Shown here: positions 53,518 through 62,728 of the stretch, in pieces
How positions within the stretch are numbered: the stretch's first letter is position 1
Layout of the letters: each line of letters opens with the position of its first letter
Assembly (NCBI GenBank): GCA_018823325.1
Contig: JAHJIJ010000015.1
Span: 1 to 64,000, forward strand
DNA: 64,000 nt
Direction: 5' to 3'
From: Alphaproteobacteria bacterium
GTDB lineage: Bacteria > Pseudomonadota > Alphaproteobacteria > Sphingomonadales > Sphingomonadaceae
Notes under the pieces: model-generated
What the model saw: the letters and a program-made list of their open reading frames with translations, nothing else
Database searches by the model: none
What the model was told of the DNA's origin: nothing
Program-made: the position numbers and the translations under genes

Positions 53518-54561
53518 TCATTTCATCAATTTACTGAGCGTTTGTGCCGTGAAATCCACCATGGGGACGACACGGGCGTAGTTCAACCGGGTTGGGCCGA
53601 TCACACCGACCACGCCGACCACCTGGCCGCCGGGGCCGCGATAAGGCGCCGCTATGACCGAAGAGCCGCTCAGGGAAAAGAGCTTGTTCTCCGATCCGAT
53701 GAAGATCTTGGTCGCCGCGCCGGCACGGGCACTGTCCAGCAGGCGCGCAATCTCGCTCTTGCCTTCCAGCTCATCGAGCAGCTGGCGGACGCGCTCCAGA
53801 TCAACGGCGGACTGCTCATCCAGCAGATTGGCCTGCCCCCGCACGATGAGCACCGGGCGGTCCTCCGGGTCCCGGCTCCACGCCGCGACACCGCGCTCGA
53901 CCAGATGACGCGAAGCCTCATCGAGCGCGCTTTCCTCCGCCTCGATCTGCCCGGCCAGCCAGGCCTGCACTTCGCTGAGCGTGCGGCCCGTGGCATGGGA
54001 AGAGAGATAATTGGCGGCTTCCACGAGCATGGATGGCGTCGTGCCCGGCGGCAGATCGACAATGCGGTTCTCGACCGTGCCATCCTGCCCGACCAGCACG
54101 GCGAGCGCCTGCCGATCCGAGAGCCAGGCAAAACCGAACTGCTTGAGCAAGGTTTCGCGGCGCGGGACCATCACCAGGCCCGCGCAGGCCGAGAGGCCAG
54201 ACAGCAGCGCCGAGGCAGCGTTGAGCGCGTCCTCGATCGGCCCCTCGCCAGTCAGCTGGCGCTCGATGGCGCGCTTCTCGTCCTCCGATGGCTCGGCGAC
54301 CTGCATCATGGCATCCACGAACAGGCGCAGCCCCGATTCAGTCGGCATGCGCCCCGCCGAGGTGTGCGGCGCGGCAAGCAGCCCCGCTTCCTCCAGATCC
54401 TGCATCACATTTCGGATCGACGCCGGCGACAGATTGAGCCCACTCAGCCGGCTGATCGTGCGCGAACCCACAGGCGCGCCGGTGCCGATGTAGGATTCGA
54501 CGACGACGCGAAAGATATCGCGCGCGCGATCGCTCAGCAGATTGATGGGCGGGCCTGACAT
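53518..54561 (-). CDS. hrcA: Heat-inducible transcriptional repressor HrcA
   Basis: A 347-residue repressor that binds CIRCE operators of chaperone genes and depends on GroEL. The N-terminal winged helix contains VVESYIGTGAPVGSRTISR and LSPASIRNVMQDLEEAGLL; the C-terminal GAF-like regulatory domain includes FGFAWLSDRQALAVLVGQDG. The start is ATG 54561; the longer frame runs through rph on the opposite strand and is spurious. It is the first gene of hrcA-grpE and divergent from rph (93-base gap). I saw no CIRCE copy in that gap. Confidence 0.94.
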   Translation of the reverse strand: MSGPPINLLSDRARDIFRVVVESYIGTGAPVGSRTISRLSGLNLSPASIRNVMQDLEEAGLLAAPHTSAGRMPTESGLRLFVDAMMQVAEPSEDEKRAIERQLTGEGPIEDALNAASALLSGLSACAGLVMVPRRETLLKQFGFAWLSDRQALAVLVGQDGTVENRIVDLPPGTTPSMLVEAANYLSSHATGRTLSEVQAWLAGQIEAEESALDEASRHLVERGVAAWSRDPEDRPVLIVRGQANLLDEQSAVDLERVRQLLDELEGKSEIARLLDSARAGAATKIFIGSENKLFSLSGSSVIAAPYRGPGGQVVGVVGVIGPTRLNYARVVPMVDFTAQTLSKLMK

Positions 54562-54654
54562 GGACTGTATGTAGGACGGCGCGCGGCGCTGGCCAAGTCG
54601 CAAGAGTGGCGCTAGAGCGCGGGCAAATCTCAGCGATACAAAAAGGACATGCTC

Positions 54655-55371
54655 ATGCGCCCATCCGGCCGCGCCCCCGACGAAATGCGGGCAATCACCA
54701 TGGAACCCGGCTTCACCGTTCATGCGGAGGGAAGCTGCCTCATCTCCTTCGGCGATACGCGCGTGCTCTGCACGGCCAGCGTCGAGGAGCGCGTGCCGCC
54801 GTTCCTGCGCGGCAAGGGCGAGGGTTGGGTGACGGCGGAATATGGCATGCTGCCCCGCGCCACGCACACACGCGGATCGCGTGAGGCGGCCAAGGGCAAG
54901 CAGTCCGGCCGCACGCAGGAAATCCAGCGGCTCATCGGCCGCTCGCTGCGCGCCGTGGTGGACTTGAAGGCGCTCGGTGAGCGGCAAATCACGCTCGATT
55001 GCGACGTGATCCAGGCCGATGGCGGCACCCGCACCGCCAGCATCTCCGGCGCCTGGGTCGCGCTGCGCATCGCGGTGGACAAGCTGATCGCCAGCGGCGC
55101 GCTGACGACCGACCCGATTCAGGCGAAGGTCGCCGCCGTCTCCTGCGGCATCTATCAGGGCAATCCGGTGCTCGACCTCGATTATATCGAGGACAGCAAT
55201 GCCCATGCCGACGCAAACTTCGTGCTGCTCTCCGATGGCAACATTGCCGAGGCGCAGGCGACGGCGGAAGGCGCGACCTATGACGAGGAAGCGCTGCTGC
55301 GCCTGCTGCGCCTCGCCCGCATCGGCTGCACGCAGATCTTCGCCGCGCAGGACCGCGCCACGGGGCGGTGA
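54655..55371 (+). CDS. rph: Ribonuclease PH
   Basis: A 238-residue phosphorolytic 3'-5' exoribonuclease that trims tRNA 3' ends using phosphate. Landmarks: the start [33 protein letters not shown], the phosphate-site [27 protein letters not shown] (in parts) and [20 protein letters not shown]. The start is ATG 54655, eight bases after AAAGGA; ATG 54649 just upstream is also in frame. It is followed by rdgB across a dispersed palindrome, the usual alphaproteobacterial order. Confidence 0.95.
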   Translation: MRPSGRAPDEMRAITMEPGFTVHAEGSCLISFGDTRVLCTASVEERVPPFLRGKGEGWVTAEYGMLPRATHTRGSREAAKGKQSGRTQEIQRLIGRSLRAVVDLKALGERQITLDCDVIQADGGTRTASISGAWVALRIAVDKLIASGALTTDPIQAKVAAVSCGIYQGNPVLDLDYIEDSNAHADANFVLLSDGNIAEAQATAEGATYDEEALLRLLRLARIGCTQIFAAQDRATGR

Positions 55372-55383
55372 CGCCTCCATAAG

Positions 55384-55457
55384 CCGTTCGGGCTGAGCCT
55401 GTCGAAGCCCTGCCCTTCTTCAGAAATACGGCCCTTCGACAGGCTCAGGGCGAACGG
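55384..55457. repeat. Dispersed palindrome, copy 3 of 3
   Basis: Starts CCGTTCGGGCTGAGCCTGTC on the left and ends with CCTTCGACAGGCTCAGGGCG and AACGG on the right. It is inserted between rph and rdgB, 13 bases from each gene, within a conserved gene pair. It is the same family as 294-376 and 46981-47070. Confidence 0.85.
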
Positions 55458-55469
55458 GATTTTGACGAG

Positions 55470-56090
55470 ATGAGAAAGCTCACACCCGGCAAGCTCGTCA
55501 TCGCGAGCCACAATGAAGGCAAGGTGCGGGAGATCAGCGCGCTGCTCGGGCCTTATGGCATGGCGCCGGTCTCCGCCGGATCGCTCGGCCTGCCCGAGCC
55601 GGAAGAAACGGGCACGACCTTCGCGGAAAATGCCGCGCTCAAGGCACTTGCTTCCGCCACAGCCTCCGGCCTGCCCGCGCTGGCCGATGACAGCGGCCTC
55701 GACGTGGCCGCGCTCGGCGGACGGCCGGGCGTCTACACCGCGGACTGGGCGGAGCGCCGATGGTTCGAAGGCGAGCCGGGCCGTGACTGGTACATGGCGA
55801 TGGGCAAGGTGGAAGGCCTGCTCTGCGCGCAGGGCCCGCAGGTGGACCGCAGCGCCGCCTTCGTCTGCACGCTGTGCCTCGCCTGGCCCGATGGCGAGAC
55901 GGCGCTGTTCGAGGGCCGTGTCACCGGCAGTCTGGTCTGGCCGCCGCGTGGCGAGCGCGGCTTTGGCTACGATCCGGTGTTTCTGCCGGGCGGCGCCACG
56001 CAAACCTTCGGTGAAATGCCGATCGAGGCCAAGCAGGCCGTCAGCCATCGCGCCCGTGCGTTCGAGAAGCTGGTCGCAGCGCTGTTCTGA
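55470..56090 (+). CDS. rdgB: XTP/dITP pyrophosphatase (HAM1)
   Basis: A 206-residue enzyme that hydrolyses non-canonical purine triphosphates (dITP, XTP) to monophosphates and so protects DNA. Family motifs: [14 protein letters not shown] (substrate and metal loop), [46 protein letters not shown], and the C-terminal [10 protein letters not shown]. It belongs to the conserved hrcA/rph-rdgB-hemW neighbourhood; here a leftward CAP-domain gene separates it from hemW. Confidence 0.95.
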   Translation: MRKLTPGKLVIASHNEGKVREISALLGPYGMAPVSAGSLGLPEPEETGTTFAENAALKALASATASGLPALADDSGLDVAALGGRPGVYTADWAERRWFEGEPGRDWYMAMGKVEGLLCAQGPQVDRSAAFVCTLCLAWPDGETALFEGRVTGSLVWPPRGERGFGYDPVFLPGGATQTFGEMPIEAKQAVSHRARAFEKLVAALF

Positions 56091-56105
56091 GCCGATGCGA
56101 GCCGC

Positions 56106-56702
56106 TCAGCGCCGGGCGTAATCCGCCCGCGCATGGTGGCCGTAGATATTCCCCGCGGGATCATAGCGGCAGACGAGCACGTCCACCTTGGCGTTGACCG
56201 CCAGTGCGCAACCAATTCGGCGGGTGCCGGCCCAGATGATCTGCGAATAATGGCCCACATCCGCCCAGTTGCCGCTGCGCGAAATCTCCGGCACCGGGCC
56301 ATCGAGGTAGAGCGCGCGCTCCTCCAGCCAGCTCCCGGTCATCTCTTCAAAGGCATAAGCGCCGCGCGTGCCGGCCCACATATTCTCGCCATGGCTGCCT
56401 GAATCACCTGTCTTGCCATGGGCAGCGACCGGGTCCGGCTGCTGAGCCAGATGTGCCGCGCTTTGCGCTGCATCGGCGGCGAGTGCTTCGCTCCAGACCA
56501 GCGGCGCCACACCCTGAGCGATGCGCTCGCTATTATGTGCGGCCAACATGACGTCGCGGAAGTGAGATGCGCCCTGTGCGGCCGGACGGCCCTCGGCCTC
56601 TCCGGCATAAAGTGGCGCGGACGGCAGGACGCAGGCCATGAACAGGCACATCACTGACAGCAGGCGGCTTCCTCGTGCCTGTTCCGCCGCGCTCGCCGTC
56701 AT
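56106..56702 (-). CDS. Secreted CAP/SCP-domain protein
   Basis: A 198-residue exported protein with a signal peptide (hydrophobic core LLSVMCLFMACVLP) and one CAP domain: LAAHNSERIAQGVAPLVWSEALA, HGENMWAG, GHYSQIIWAGTRRIGCA and VCRYDPAGNIYG. The HNSER and GHYSQIIW blocks hold the CAP-cavity His and Glu residues. CAP proteins bind lipids or glycans; bacterial roles are mostly unknown. It sits on the opposite strand within the otherwise conserved rdgB-hemW interval, so it is a lineage-specific insertion (inference). Confidence 0.9.
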   Translation of the reverse strand: MTASAAEQARGSRLLSVMCLFMACVLPSAPLYAGEAEGRPAAQGASHFRDVMLAAHNSERIAQGVAPLVWSEALAADAAQSAAHLAQQPDPVAAHGKTGDSGSHGENMWAGTRGAYAFEEMTGSWLEERALYLDGPVPEISRSGNWADVGHYSQIIWAGTRRIGCALAVNAKVDVLVCRYDPAGNIYGHHARADYARR

Positions 56703-56888
56703 TCGCGTCTGCCATTCCCCCTCGGTTCCGATCGGGAACCTTTGACTACATTAACGGCCGTAAAAACGGATTCTATAGGGAAAATCGCGACTTGAACGGC
56801 GGAAACACACGCTCTGCCGCTCGCCGGGCATATCCGCCCGGTCGCGAGGCGGGCTGACTTTCCCACGGCGCGCGCTATAGCGGCAGCC

Positions 56889-58040
56889 ATGGCCTCCCCC
56901 GCGCCGCTTGCCCTCTACATTCATTGGCCGTTCTGCGTGGCCAAATGCCCTTATTGCGACTTCAACAGCCATGTCCGCGAGCGCGTCGATCAGGCCGCCT
57001 GGCGCGCGGCGCTGCTCACCGATCTGGCGCATGAAGCCGCCCTGTTGCCGGGCCGCACGCTGGGCAGCATCTTCTTCGGCGGCGGCACGCCCTCGCTGAT
57101 GCCGCCCGAGACAGTGGCGGCGCTGATCGATGCGGCAGCAGGCCATTGGACCATGGCGGACGACATCGAGATCACCATGGAGGCCAATCCGAACAGCGCG
57201 GAAGCAGCGCGGTTCGCGCAGGTCGCAGCGGCGGGCGTCAACCGGCTGTCGCTGGGGTTGCAGGCTCTGGATGATAAAGCCCTGCATTTCCTCGGCCGCG
57301 CGCACGATGTGGACGAAGGGCTAAAGGCACTCGAAGCAGCGCAAGCCTGCGTGCCGCGGGTCAGCATCGATCTGATCTACGCCCGGCCCGGCCAGAGCGA
57401 GGCGGATTGGGAGCATGAGCTGGCCCGTGCACTGAGCTTCGGCACCGATCATCTCTCGCTCTACCAGCTGACCATCGAGCCAGGCACGCGGTTCGAGACG
57501 GACGTGCGCCGCGGCGCGCTGGTGCCGGCCGACGCCGATCATGCCGCCACGCTCTTCGAGCTGACGCAGGCAATGACGCTGGCCGCGCGCCGCCCGGCCT
57601 ATGAAATATCCAACCACGCCGCACCCGGGCAAGAGAGCCGGCACAACCTCGCTTACTGGCGCTATGCCGATTATGCCGGCGTGGGGCCCGGCGCCCATGG
57701 CCGGCGCGGCGACATGGCGACGGTGCGCCATCGCAAGCCGGAGAACTGGATGGCGGCAATCGAGCGCAATGGCCATGGCCTTGCCGAAGAGCGCGATCTT
57801 GCGTCGGGCGAGCAGGCTTCCGAAGCGCTGATGATGGGCCTGCGTCTGGCCGAAGGGGTGGATCTGGCGGCGCTGAGTGCGCGTACGGGGCTGGATCGCA
57901 CCGCGCTCGTGGATGGCGCGGCCATCGCGCGGCTCGCAGGTCATGGCCTGCTGGAGGAGGCGGGCGCACACCTGCGCGTCACGCCGGCGGGCATGCTGCT
58001 GCTCGACGCCATTCTGCCCGAAATCGTGGTCGCGAGTTGA
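56889..58040 (+). CDS. hemW: Heme chaperone HemW (radical SAM)
   Basis: A 383-residue radical-SAM protein once called an oxygen-independent coproporphyrinogen oxidase-like enzyme. The FeS motif is CVAKCPYCDF (Cys-x3-Cys-x2-Cys), after YIHWPFC. GSIFFGGGTPSLM, EITMEANPNSAE, GVNRLSLGLQALDD and YEISNHAAPGQESRHNLAYW follow, with the C-terminal HemW domain present. HemW inserts heme into respiratory targets. The next gene begins 9 bases downstream. Confidence 0.93.
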   Translation: MASPAPLALYIHWPFCVAKCPYCDFNSHVRERVDQAAWRAALLTDLAHEAALLPGRTLGSIFFGGGTPSLMPPETVAALIDAAAGHWTMADDIEITMEANPNSAEAARFAQVAAAGVNRLSLGLQALDDKALHFLGRAHDVDEGLKALEAAQACVPRVSIDLIYARPGQSEADWEHELARALSFGTDHLSLYQLTIEPGTRFETDVRRGALVPADADHAATLFELTQAMTLAARRPAYEISNHAAPGQESRHNLAYWRYADYAGVGPGAHGRRGDMATVRHRKPENWMAAIERNGHGLAEERDLASGEQASEALMMGLRLAEGVDLAALSARTGLDRTALVDGAAIARLAGHGLLEEAGAHLRVTPAGMLLLDAILPEIVVAS

Positions 58041-58049
58041 GGCGGGGCG

Positions 58050-58823
58050 ATGTGCGTCCTCGCTCTTGCCTGGCAAGCCCATCCGCACTGGCAACTCGTG
58101 CTGGCCGGCAATCGCGACGAATTCCACGTCCGCCCCGCTGCGCCCCTCGCGCGATGGAAAGCGCCCCCGCATCTGCTGGCCGGGCGTGACCTGCAAGCAG
58201 GAGGGACATGGCTCGGTGTTTCCGAACAGGGGCGCCTCGCGGTCATCACGAACCGGCGCGGCTATGGTCCCCCGCGTCCCGATGCCGCATCGCGTGGCGC
58301 ACTTGTCACAGATCTGCTGTCCGGCAACGGTGATCCGGGGCTGGACACTCCGCAGCTTGCCGGGCTTGACCTTGCTCGCTTCAATCCGTTCAACCTGATC
58401 GTCGCAGACCGCAGGCGGGCGCTTTATCTCACCAACCAGCCCGAGCTAACGCGCGCCCAACTCGCTCCCGGCGTATACGGCCTCTCGAACGGCGCACTCG
58501 ATGAGCCATGGCCGAAAACCATGCAGCTCAAATCCGCGATGCTCGACTGGCTGATGCGGGACGAAGAGGATGTGCAGCCGCTATTCGTCGCGCTCGCCAG
58601 CCGCACGCTACCCGAGATCGGCATGGCGCCCCGCACGCCCTCGGACGTGCCTCAGGAACCGCCCCTATCCCCGATCTTCATCGAGAACCCGGTCTATGGC
58701 ACGCGCTGCAGCACAATCGTACTCATTGACGCGACGGGGCACGGGCGGATCATCGAGCGCCGGTTCGGAGCGGATGGGGGCGGCACGGGCGAGACAGAGC
58801 TTCGCTTCCGCTGGCCGGATTGA
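58050..58823 (+). CDS. NRDE (TANGO2-like) family protein
   Basis: A 257-residue protein of the NRDE family: MCVLALAW with Cys2, LVLAGNRDEFHVRP (the NRDE motif), AGGTWLGVSEQGRLAVITN, RGALVTDLL, FNPFNLIVAD and the C-terminal YGTRCSTIVLID. Cys2 after the initiator methionine may be an N-terminal nucleophile (inference). Eukaryotic TANGO2 proteins have been linked to heme or lipid trafficking. Being 9 bases behind hemW, it may share that heme-related role. Confidence 0.88.
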   Translation: MCVLALAWQAHPHWQLVLAGNRDEFHVRPAAPLARWKAPPHLLAGRDLQAGGTWLGVSEQGRLAVITNRRGYGPPRPDAASRGALVTDLLSGNGDPGLDTPQLAGLDLARFNPFNLIVADRRRALYLTNQPELTRAQLAPGVYGLSNGALDEPWPKTMQLKSAMLDWLMRDEEDVQPLFVALASRTLPEIGMAPRTPSDVPQEPPLSPIFIENPVYGTRCSTIVLIDATGHGRIIERRFGADGGGTGETELRFRWPD

Positions 58824-58850
58824 GCAACTGGCGATACCTAGTGTTTCTTA

Positions 58851-59412
58851 GGCGGCGTGGACAAATTCGTCGACCAGATGAACGTCGGTTTTTGAGGATT
58901 TGCATCTGAAAGCGGACAGTTCGGACACGGCGACATTGCGGCCAGCATTGAATCCTTTATTTGACGTCAAATGCGCTCGAGACCTCGCCCTCTTAAGCCT
59001 GAAGAGCGAGCGCTGATTGCCTACCTTTGGGAAGTAAACGAGTGCAGTAACGCCTTGCCGCCTGAGCTTCTTGTTGAGGAGCTACCCGACGGCGGTATGG
59101 GAAGCCTGTCATTTCTATCACAAAAACTCGAACGCAAATATGGGGGCGAGGCAGGCTCTTGCGGCTTCTACGACGAAGACGGCATGCAGGTCTGGGCTGG
59201 CTTGATTCTGGACCAAGACGGGGATTTGTTCGAACTTGATATTTGGAAGGTCGATTTCAGCCCACTTATCAAAATCCCTGACCCTTCTTCATTCTTCGAC
59301 AAACGCGGACCGGTTTGAACGTCTGCTCCCCACGACAAATCAGCGGTCCCGATCTCCCTTGAGGCGCCCTAAAACCGGACACTGCCCGTTGCCTGAATTT
59401 GTCCACGCCGCC
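58851..59412. mobile_element. Segment bounded by 18-bp perfect inverted repeats
   Basis: GGCGGCGTGGACAAATTC at 58851-58868 is repeated as its exact complement at 59395-59412. A second related pair (AAAGCGGACAGT at 58911-58922, AAACCGGACACT near 59372-59383) lies inside, in direct orientation. The 562-bp segment encloses one AT-richer gene and no transposase. It resembles a non-autonomous mobile element or the scar of an insertion. No clear target-site duplication was found. Confidence 0.5.
58971..59318 (+). CDS. Small orphan protein (possibly DUF6984-like)
   Basis: A 115-residue acidic protein (RSRPRPLKPEERALIAYLWE, LPDGGMGSLSF, GFYDEDGMQVWAGLILDQDG, LFELDIWKVDFSPL). The ending LFELDIWKVDFSPL resembles small immunity-like or DUF6984 proteins, but I am not certain. 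Codon use is more AT-rich than the neighbours and the gene lies within 18-bp inverted repeats, both suggesting transfer. The ATG at 58971 lacks a strong ribosome site. Confidence 0.6.
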   Translation: MRSRPRPLKPEERALIAYLWEVNECSNALPPELLVEELPDGGMGSLSFLSQKLERKYGGEAGSCGFYDEDGMQVWAGLILDQDGDLFELDIWKVDFSPLIKIPDPSSFFDKRGPV

Positions 59413-59705
59413 CATGAATCCGCAGATCAAAAAACGCTGTCCTACAGGGCGTCGCTTCTGCAAGGCTTTGGACATGGATGGACATCGCCGCCATTTGCTG
59501 AAAACCGCCATTGTCAGCGAGTACGCACGAACCGAAGAAATTTATCTACCCCGTAACCTTCGTAACCTTCCAGTTCGCGGCCACCTGACGAAAGATCACT
59601 TTTAACTAATCGACGGTTCAGGTTAGTTCGGCGATGATTGTCTCAGCCCTTCCCGCCCGAGTCCGCTCACTTCTGGGAAGGCGTCCACTTCGTGGGGGAG
59701 TTGAC
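59413..59705. other. Non-coding stretch downstream of the inverted repeat
   Basis: About 290 bases without a supported gene; the 68-codon frame starting at 59399 crosses the right inverted repeat and looks like chance. It must hold the promoter of the following exported-protein gene. Confidence 0.5.
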
Positions 59706-61028
59706 ATGACATTGCCATTTTCCGTGCCGTCCGCGTTGCGCCGTTCCGGTGCAGGTCTTGCCATCTGCGCTGTTGCGCTCCTTCAGGGGGCCAGCGCCCA
59801 AGCGCTCACGATCAGCAGTTTCAAGGGTCAGGGTCTCGACCACATCTATGGCAGCTATGCGCCACGTGGTGACTGCACGAAGGAACCACGCGTTACCATA
59901 GATGACAGGGGCATGACCTTCCGTGCCAACGGTCGCACGGTCACCCCGCCACGCGTGGAATATTCCCTTACTTTTTTCGGCCAAAGCTATGAGGGCATCA
60001 CCGCCGCTTTCATGCCTTTCCCGGTCAGCAGCAGCAATTTCGGGCCGGTCTACATGTTCGTCAACGACGACGAAAAACCCGGCGTGATCCGCTTCGAGGC
60101 CGATGTGCCACGCGGCCAGCGGGCCGATCCCTTCCACGCAGCGTTCACCGGCGCCGGCCTCTTCACGCTCTGCAAGGGCAGCGCCCCTGCCGGCACCCCG
60201 CCGCCGCCGCGCCCGGAGCCGGCCGTGGCCGTGCAGGGCATTCCGGCAGAATGGACCAATCTCGCCAGCCTCGTCGGCAAATATCCGGGCACCTACGCCA
60301 AGGACAATATCGATCTGTTCAACCGGGGCGCCATCGCCGCAGCGCTCAAGGCGCGCCTGGGGCCGAAGATGGACGCGCTGAAGACCAACCTCTCTGTGGT
60401 TACCCCCCTCAAGCGGGTGGGCAACTATTACTATCTGTCCGGCAATGCTCAGCACAAGGGCGGCGAGGAGCAGGCCTATGTGATGATCGACCCGGCGCGC
60501 CGCGCAGTGCAGGTGGGCTTGTGGGAGCGGGGCAAGCTGACCGTCTATGCGCCGCCAACGGGTGCGCGCCTGCCGGTCGCGCCGGAGATCAAGACCCTGC
60601 TGGACAACAGCCCGCCCGAGACGGCAGTGGCCCTGCCCGGCACGCCATGGGAAGTGGTGCCAGTCTCAGGCCGCGCGCCGATCGCTTATGTGAGTGCTGC
60701 CGGATCACCAAATATTGAGTCACTCAGCCTCTATTGCGAAGGCGGCAAGCCCTACATGGCGATGCTGCTCAACAAGCCCACAGCCGGGCGCGCCGTGACG
60801 ATGACCTGGAATTTCGCGGGCCGGCTGGTGAATATTCCAGTCCAACGCGCCAACACCAGCGGCACGCAGTGGATCGGCGGCGTAACCGGCACGCCGCTTG
60901 TGCCGCTGCTGATGCAGCAGAGCGGGACAGTCATGCTGCGCCTGAACGGGCGACTGGAAGGCGAGGCCTCGCTCAGCAATTCCACGGCAGTTCTGCGCAC
61001 GACGTTGCGGGGCTGCGTGCGGCTTTGA
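59706..61028 (+). CDS. Exported protein of unknown function
   Basis: A 440-residue protein with a signal peptide (about residues 1-35, cut after ASAQA) and a Pro-rich linker near residues 160-175. The N-terminal part contains LDHIYGSYAPRGDCTKEPRVTIDD, a pattern like small secreted lysozyme-inhibitor or metal-binding folds (inference). The C-terminal part has strands such as LSLYCEGGKPYMAML. Four cysteines could form disulfides. The start is ATG 59706, after GGGGAG. I do not recognise the family. Confidence 0.75.
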   Translation: MTLPFSVPSALRRSGAGLAICAVALLQGASAQALTISSFKGQGLDHIYGSYAPRGDCTKEPRVTIDDRGMTFRANGRTVTPPRVEYSLTFFGQSYEGITAAFMPFPVSSSNFGPVYMFVNDDEKPGVIRFEADVPRGQRADPFHAAFTGAGLFTLCKGSAPAGTPPPPRPEPAVAVQGIPAEWTNLASLVGKYPGTYAKDNIDLFNRGAIAAALKARLGPKMDALKTNLSVVTPLKRVGNYYYLSGNAQHKGGEEQAYVMIDPARRAVQVGLWERGKLTVYAPPTGARLPVAPEIKTLLDNSPPETAVALPGTPWEVVPVSGRAPIAYVSAAGSPNIESLSLYCEGGKPYMAMLLNKPTAGRAVTMTWNFAGRLVNIPVQRANTSGTQWIGGVTGTPLVPLLMQQSGTVMLRLNGRLEGEASLSNSTAVLRTTLRGCVRL

Positions 61029-61059
61029 GGCGTGAGGCTTCGGGCAAGGCTGCGGAGGT

Positions 61060-61482
61060 CTATTCTCGCCACTTGCCGCGCCCGGCCTTCACCGACGCGC
61101 GTTTGGTCTTGCCCTCGACCCGGCGGACCTGCGAGGCCTTGGTCGGCTTGGTCGGCTTGCGCTTCTTGGGCACGATCGTCGCCTGCGCAATGAGGTCACA
61201 AAGTCGCTGGCGGACCTCGCGGCGGTTCTCGAATTGCGAGCGCGAGCCTTCACTGCGCAGGATCAACACGCCCTCCCCCGTCATCCGGGATCCCGCCAGC
61301 TCCGCGAGCCGACGCTTCACCGCTTCCGGCAAGGACGGTGACCCCGCAACATCGAAGCGCAGCACAACGGCACTGTCCGTCGTGTTGACATGCTGCCCCC
61401 CCGCACCGGACGCACGCGTGGCGCTCTCGAGAAGCTCGTCCTCGTCTATGCTGATCGAGCGGGTTATCTGAATGCGCGGCAT
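61060..61482 (-). CDS. arfB: Alternative ribosome-rescue factor ArfB (peptidyl-tRNA hydrolase)
   Basis: A 140-residue class-I release-factor-like protein (YaeJ). The catalytic GGQ is at residues 28-30 in SGAGGQHVNTTDSAVVLRFD; the C-terminal tail is Lys/Arg-rich (KKRKPTKPTK... KAGRGKW) and enters the mRNA channel of stalled ribosomes. It releases peptides from ribosomes on non-stop messages independently of tmRNA. Length and order of motifs match the family. Confidence 0.93.
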   Translation of the reverse strand: MPRIQITRSISIDEDELLESATRASGAGGQHVNTTDSAVVLRFDVAGSPSLPEAVKRRLAELAGSRMTGEGVLILRSEGSRSQFENRREVRQRLCDLIAQATIVPKKRKPTKPTKASQVRRVEGKTKRASVKAGRGKWRE

Positions 61483-61665
61483 GGCCTGTCATCGCCCGAC
61501 GCCGGGCCGTTTCGCAAGTGCCGAATGCCTTTCCGGATGCGCAAAGGATCAAAAGGCCGCCCGGACTGAACGACGATATCCGTCCCGGATCGCCTCCCCA
61601 TTTTCGGTCCGTATAGATTCCGGCGTCACTCTCATTTGCGAAGCCAGGCTCGCGCATGCCACATG

Positions 61666-62622
61666 TTATTCCGCGTTTGATGACACCGGAAGAGAGAGGA
61701 TCGGCGCGGCAGCCGGTGAGGGCTGGGCCTGAACAGGCTGGGGTGCCGGCTCGGCGGCCGCCGGTGAACCCGCGGAAGGTGAGGATGAAGACGCGGGGCT
61801 TATTGCCCGAGCTGCGGGTGAAGCCTCTCGCTGCGCTCGCGCAGGCGTGCTCTGCTGCTGCGGCTGCCGCTGCTGCGGGGAGGCAGGACGGGAAGCCGCC
61901 TGCGCGGGGCGCGTTGCGGGAGCCGATGAAGCCGACCGCGCGGGGGCTGCGGCAGAAGAGGCAGGGGTAGCTGCAGAAGCTCGGCCCTTCGTCGCTTCAG
62001 CTGCAGCGGCATCTGGCGCTTCGCTTGTCTCGGGCGCGACCGGTTCTGAGGCGTTGACCGGCACGACCGCCTCCGGACTTTCCGTCACTGCCTCTACCTG
62101 CCCCGGCGGCCCCACGATGCCGAGCCGTTCGCCCAGCATGAGTGAACCGGCAGCAAAAAACGCCAGCGACATCAGCCCAACGATGCTCATGGCGGCGAGC
62201 CAGAGCGTTCCCATCCGGCGGACACGACGCGCGGACTCCATCGCTTCCTCGCTGAGCGCGCCGGACATCGAGACGTCCGTCCAGTCGGTCAGGGCGCGCC
62301 GCATCGATCCAGCCATGGGCACGGTGAGCGCGAGACCGACAAGCGCGGCGAGCAGCGCCATCATCACGCCCCCGAAAAATGTGAGGGCAATATGCGGGAA
62401 CATATCGGCGCCAACGCTCTCGCGCGCGACGACGCTCAGATAGAGACCACCCGCATTGAGCAGCACGAGCATCGTGAGCGCCCAACGATACAGTGCCGAG
62501 CTCTCCTCGACGAGCCGCGTAAGTCCGCTCCCCAGGCGCTCGACGCTGCGACGGCCGACTTCCCGGCCCAGCGCCTGCATGTCCTGCGTATCGGCATCGC
62601 TGCTCTGACTTATTGGCTCCAT
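61666..62622 (-). CDS. Membrane protein with long Ala/Pro/Ser-rich tail
   Basis: A 318-residue protein. An N-terminal soluble part is followed by two membrane helices (ALTMLVLLNAGGLYLSV and ALTFFGGVMMALLAALVGLAL), a cytoplasmic loop, and a third helix (LWLAAMSIVGLMSLAFFAAGSLML). A disordered tail of about 120 residues, made almost only of Ala, Pro, Ser, Gln and Glu, ends the protein. The start is ATG 62622, seven bases after GGAG; the longer frame would overlap the divergent msrC gene. Family unknown. Confidence 0.7.
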   Translation of the reverse strand: MEPISQSSDADTQDMQALGREVGRRSVERLGSGLTRLVEESSALYRWALTMLVLLNAGGLYLSVVARESVGADMFPHIALTFFGGVMMALLAALVGLALTVPMAGSMRRALTDWTDVSMSGALSEEAMESARRVRRMGTLWLAAMSIVGLMSLAFFAAGSLMLGERLGIVGPPGQVEAVTESPEAVVPVNASEPVAPETSEAPDAAAAEATKGRASAATPASSAAAPARSASSAPATRPAQAASRPASPQQRQPQQQSTPARAQREASPAARAISPASSSSPSAGSPAAAEPAPQPVQAQPSPAAAPILSLPVSSNAE

Positions 62623-62728
62623 GCCCACACTCCGCTCGTCACCTAGCGGCCTGAAGACCATGAGGCGGCGCGATCCGCAAGAGAGAACAGGGTGGCACAG
62701 GCCCCATCGCGGCCCTAGATGGGCGCTT

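Noticed and set aside
54562-54654. CIRCE operator upstream of hrcA
   Set aside because: No TTAGCACTC-N9-GAGTGCTAA pattern was found; the nearest partial match is short and asymmetric.
59399-59605. 68-codon frame after the inverted repeat
   Set aside because: It starts within the repeat, has no ribosome site or recognisable product and overlaps the probable promoter region.
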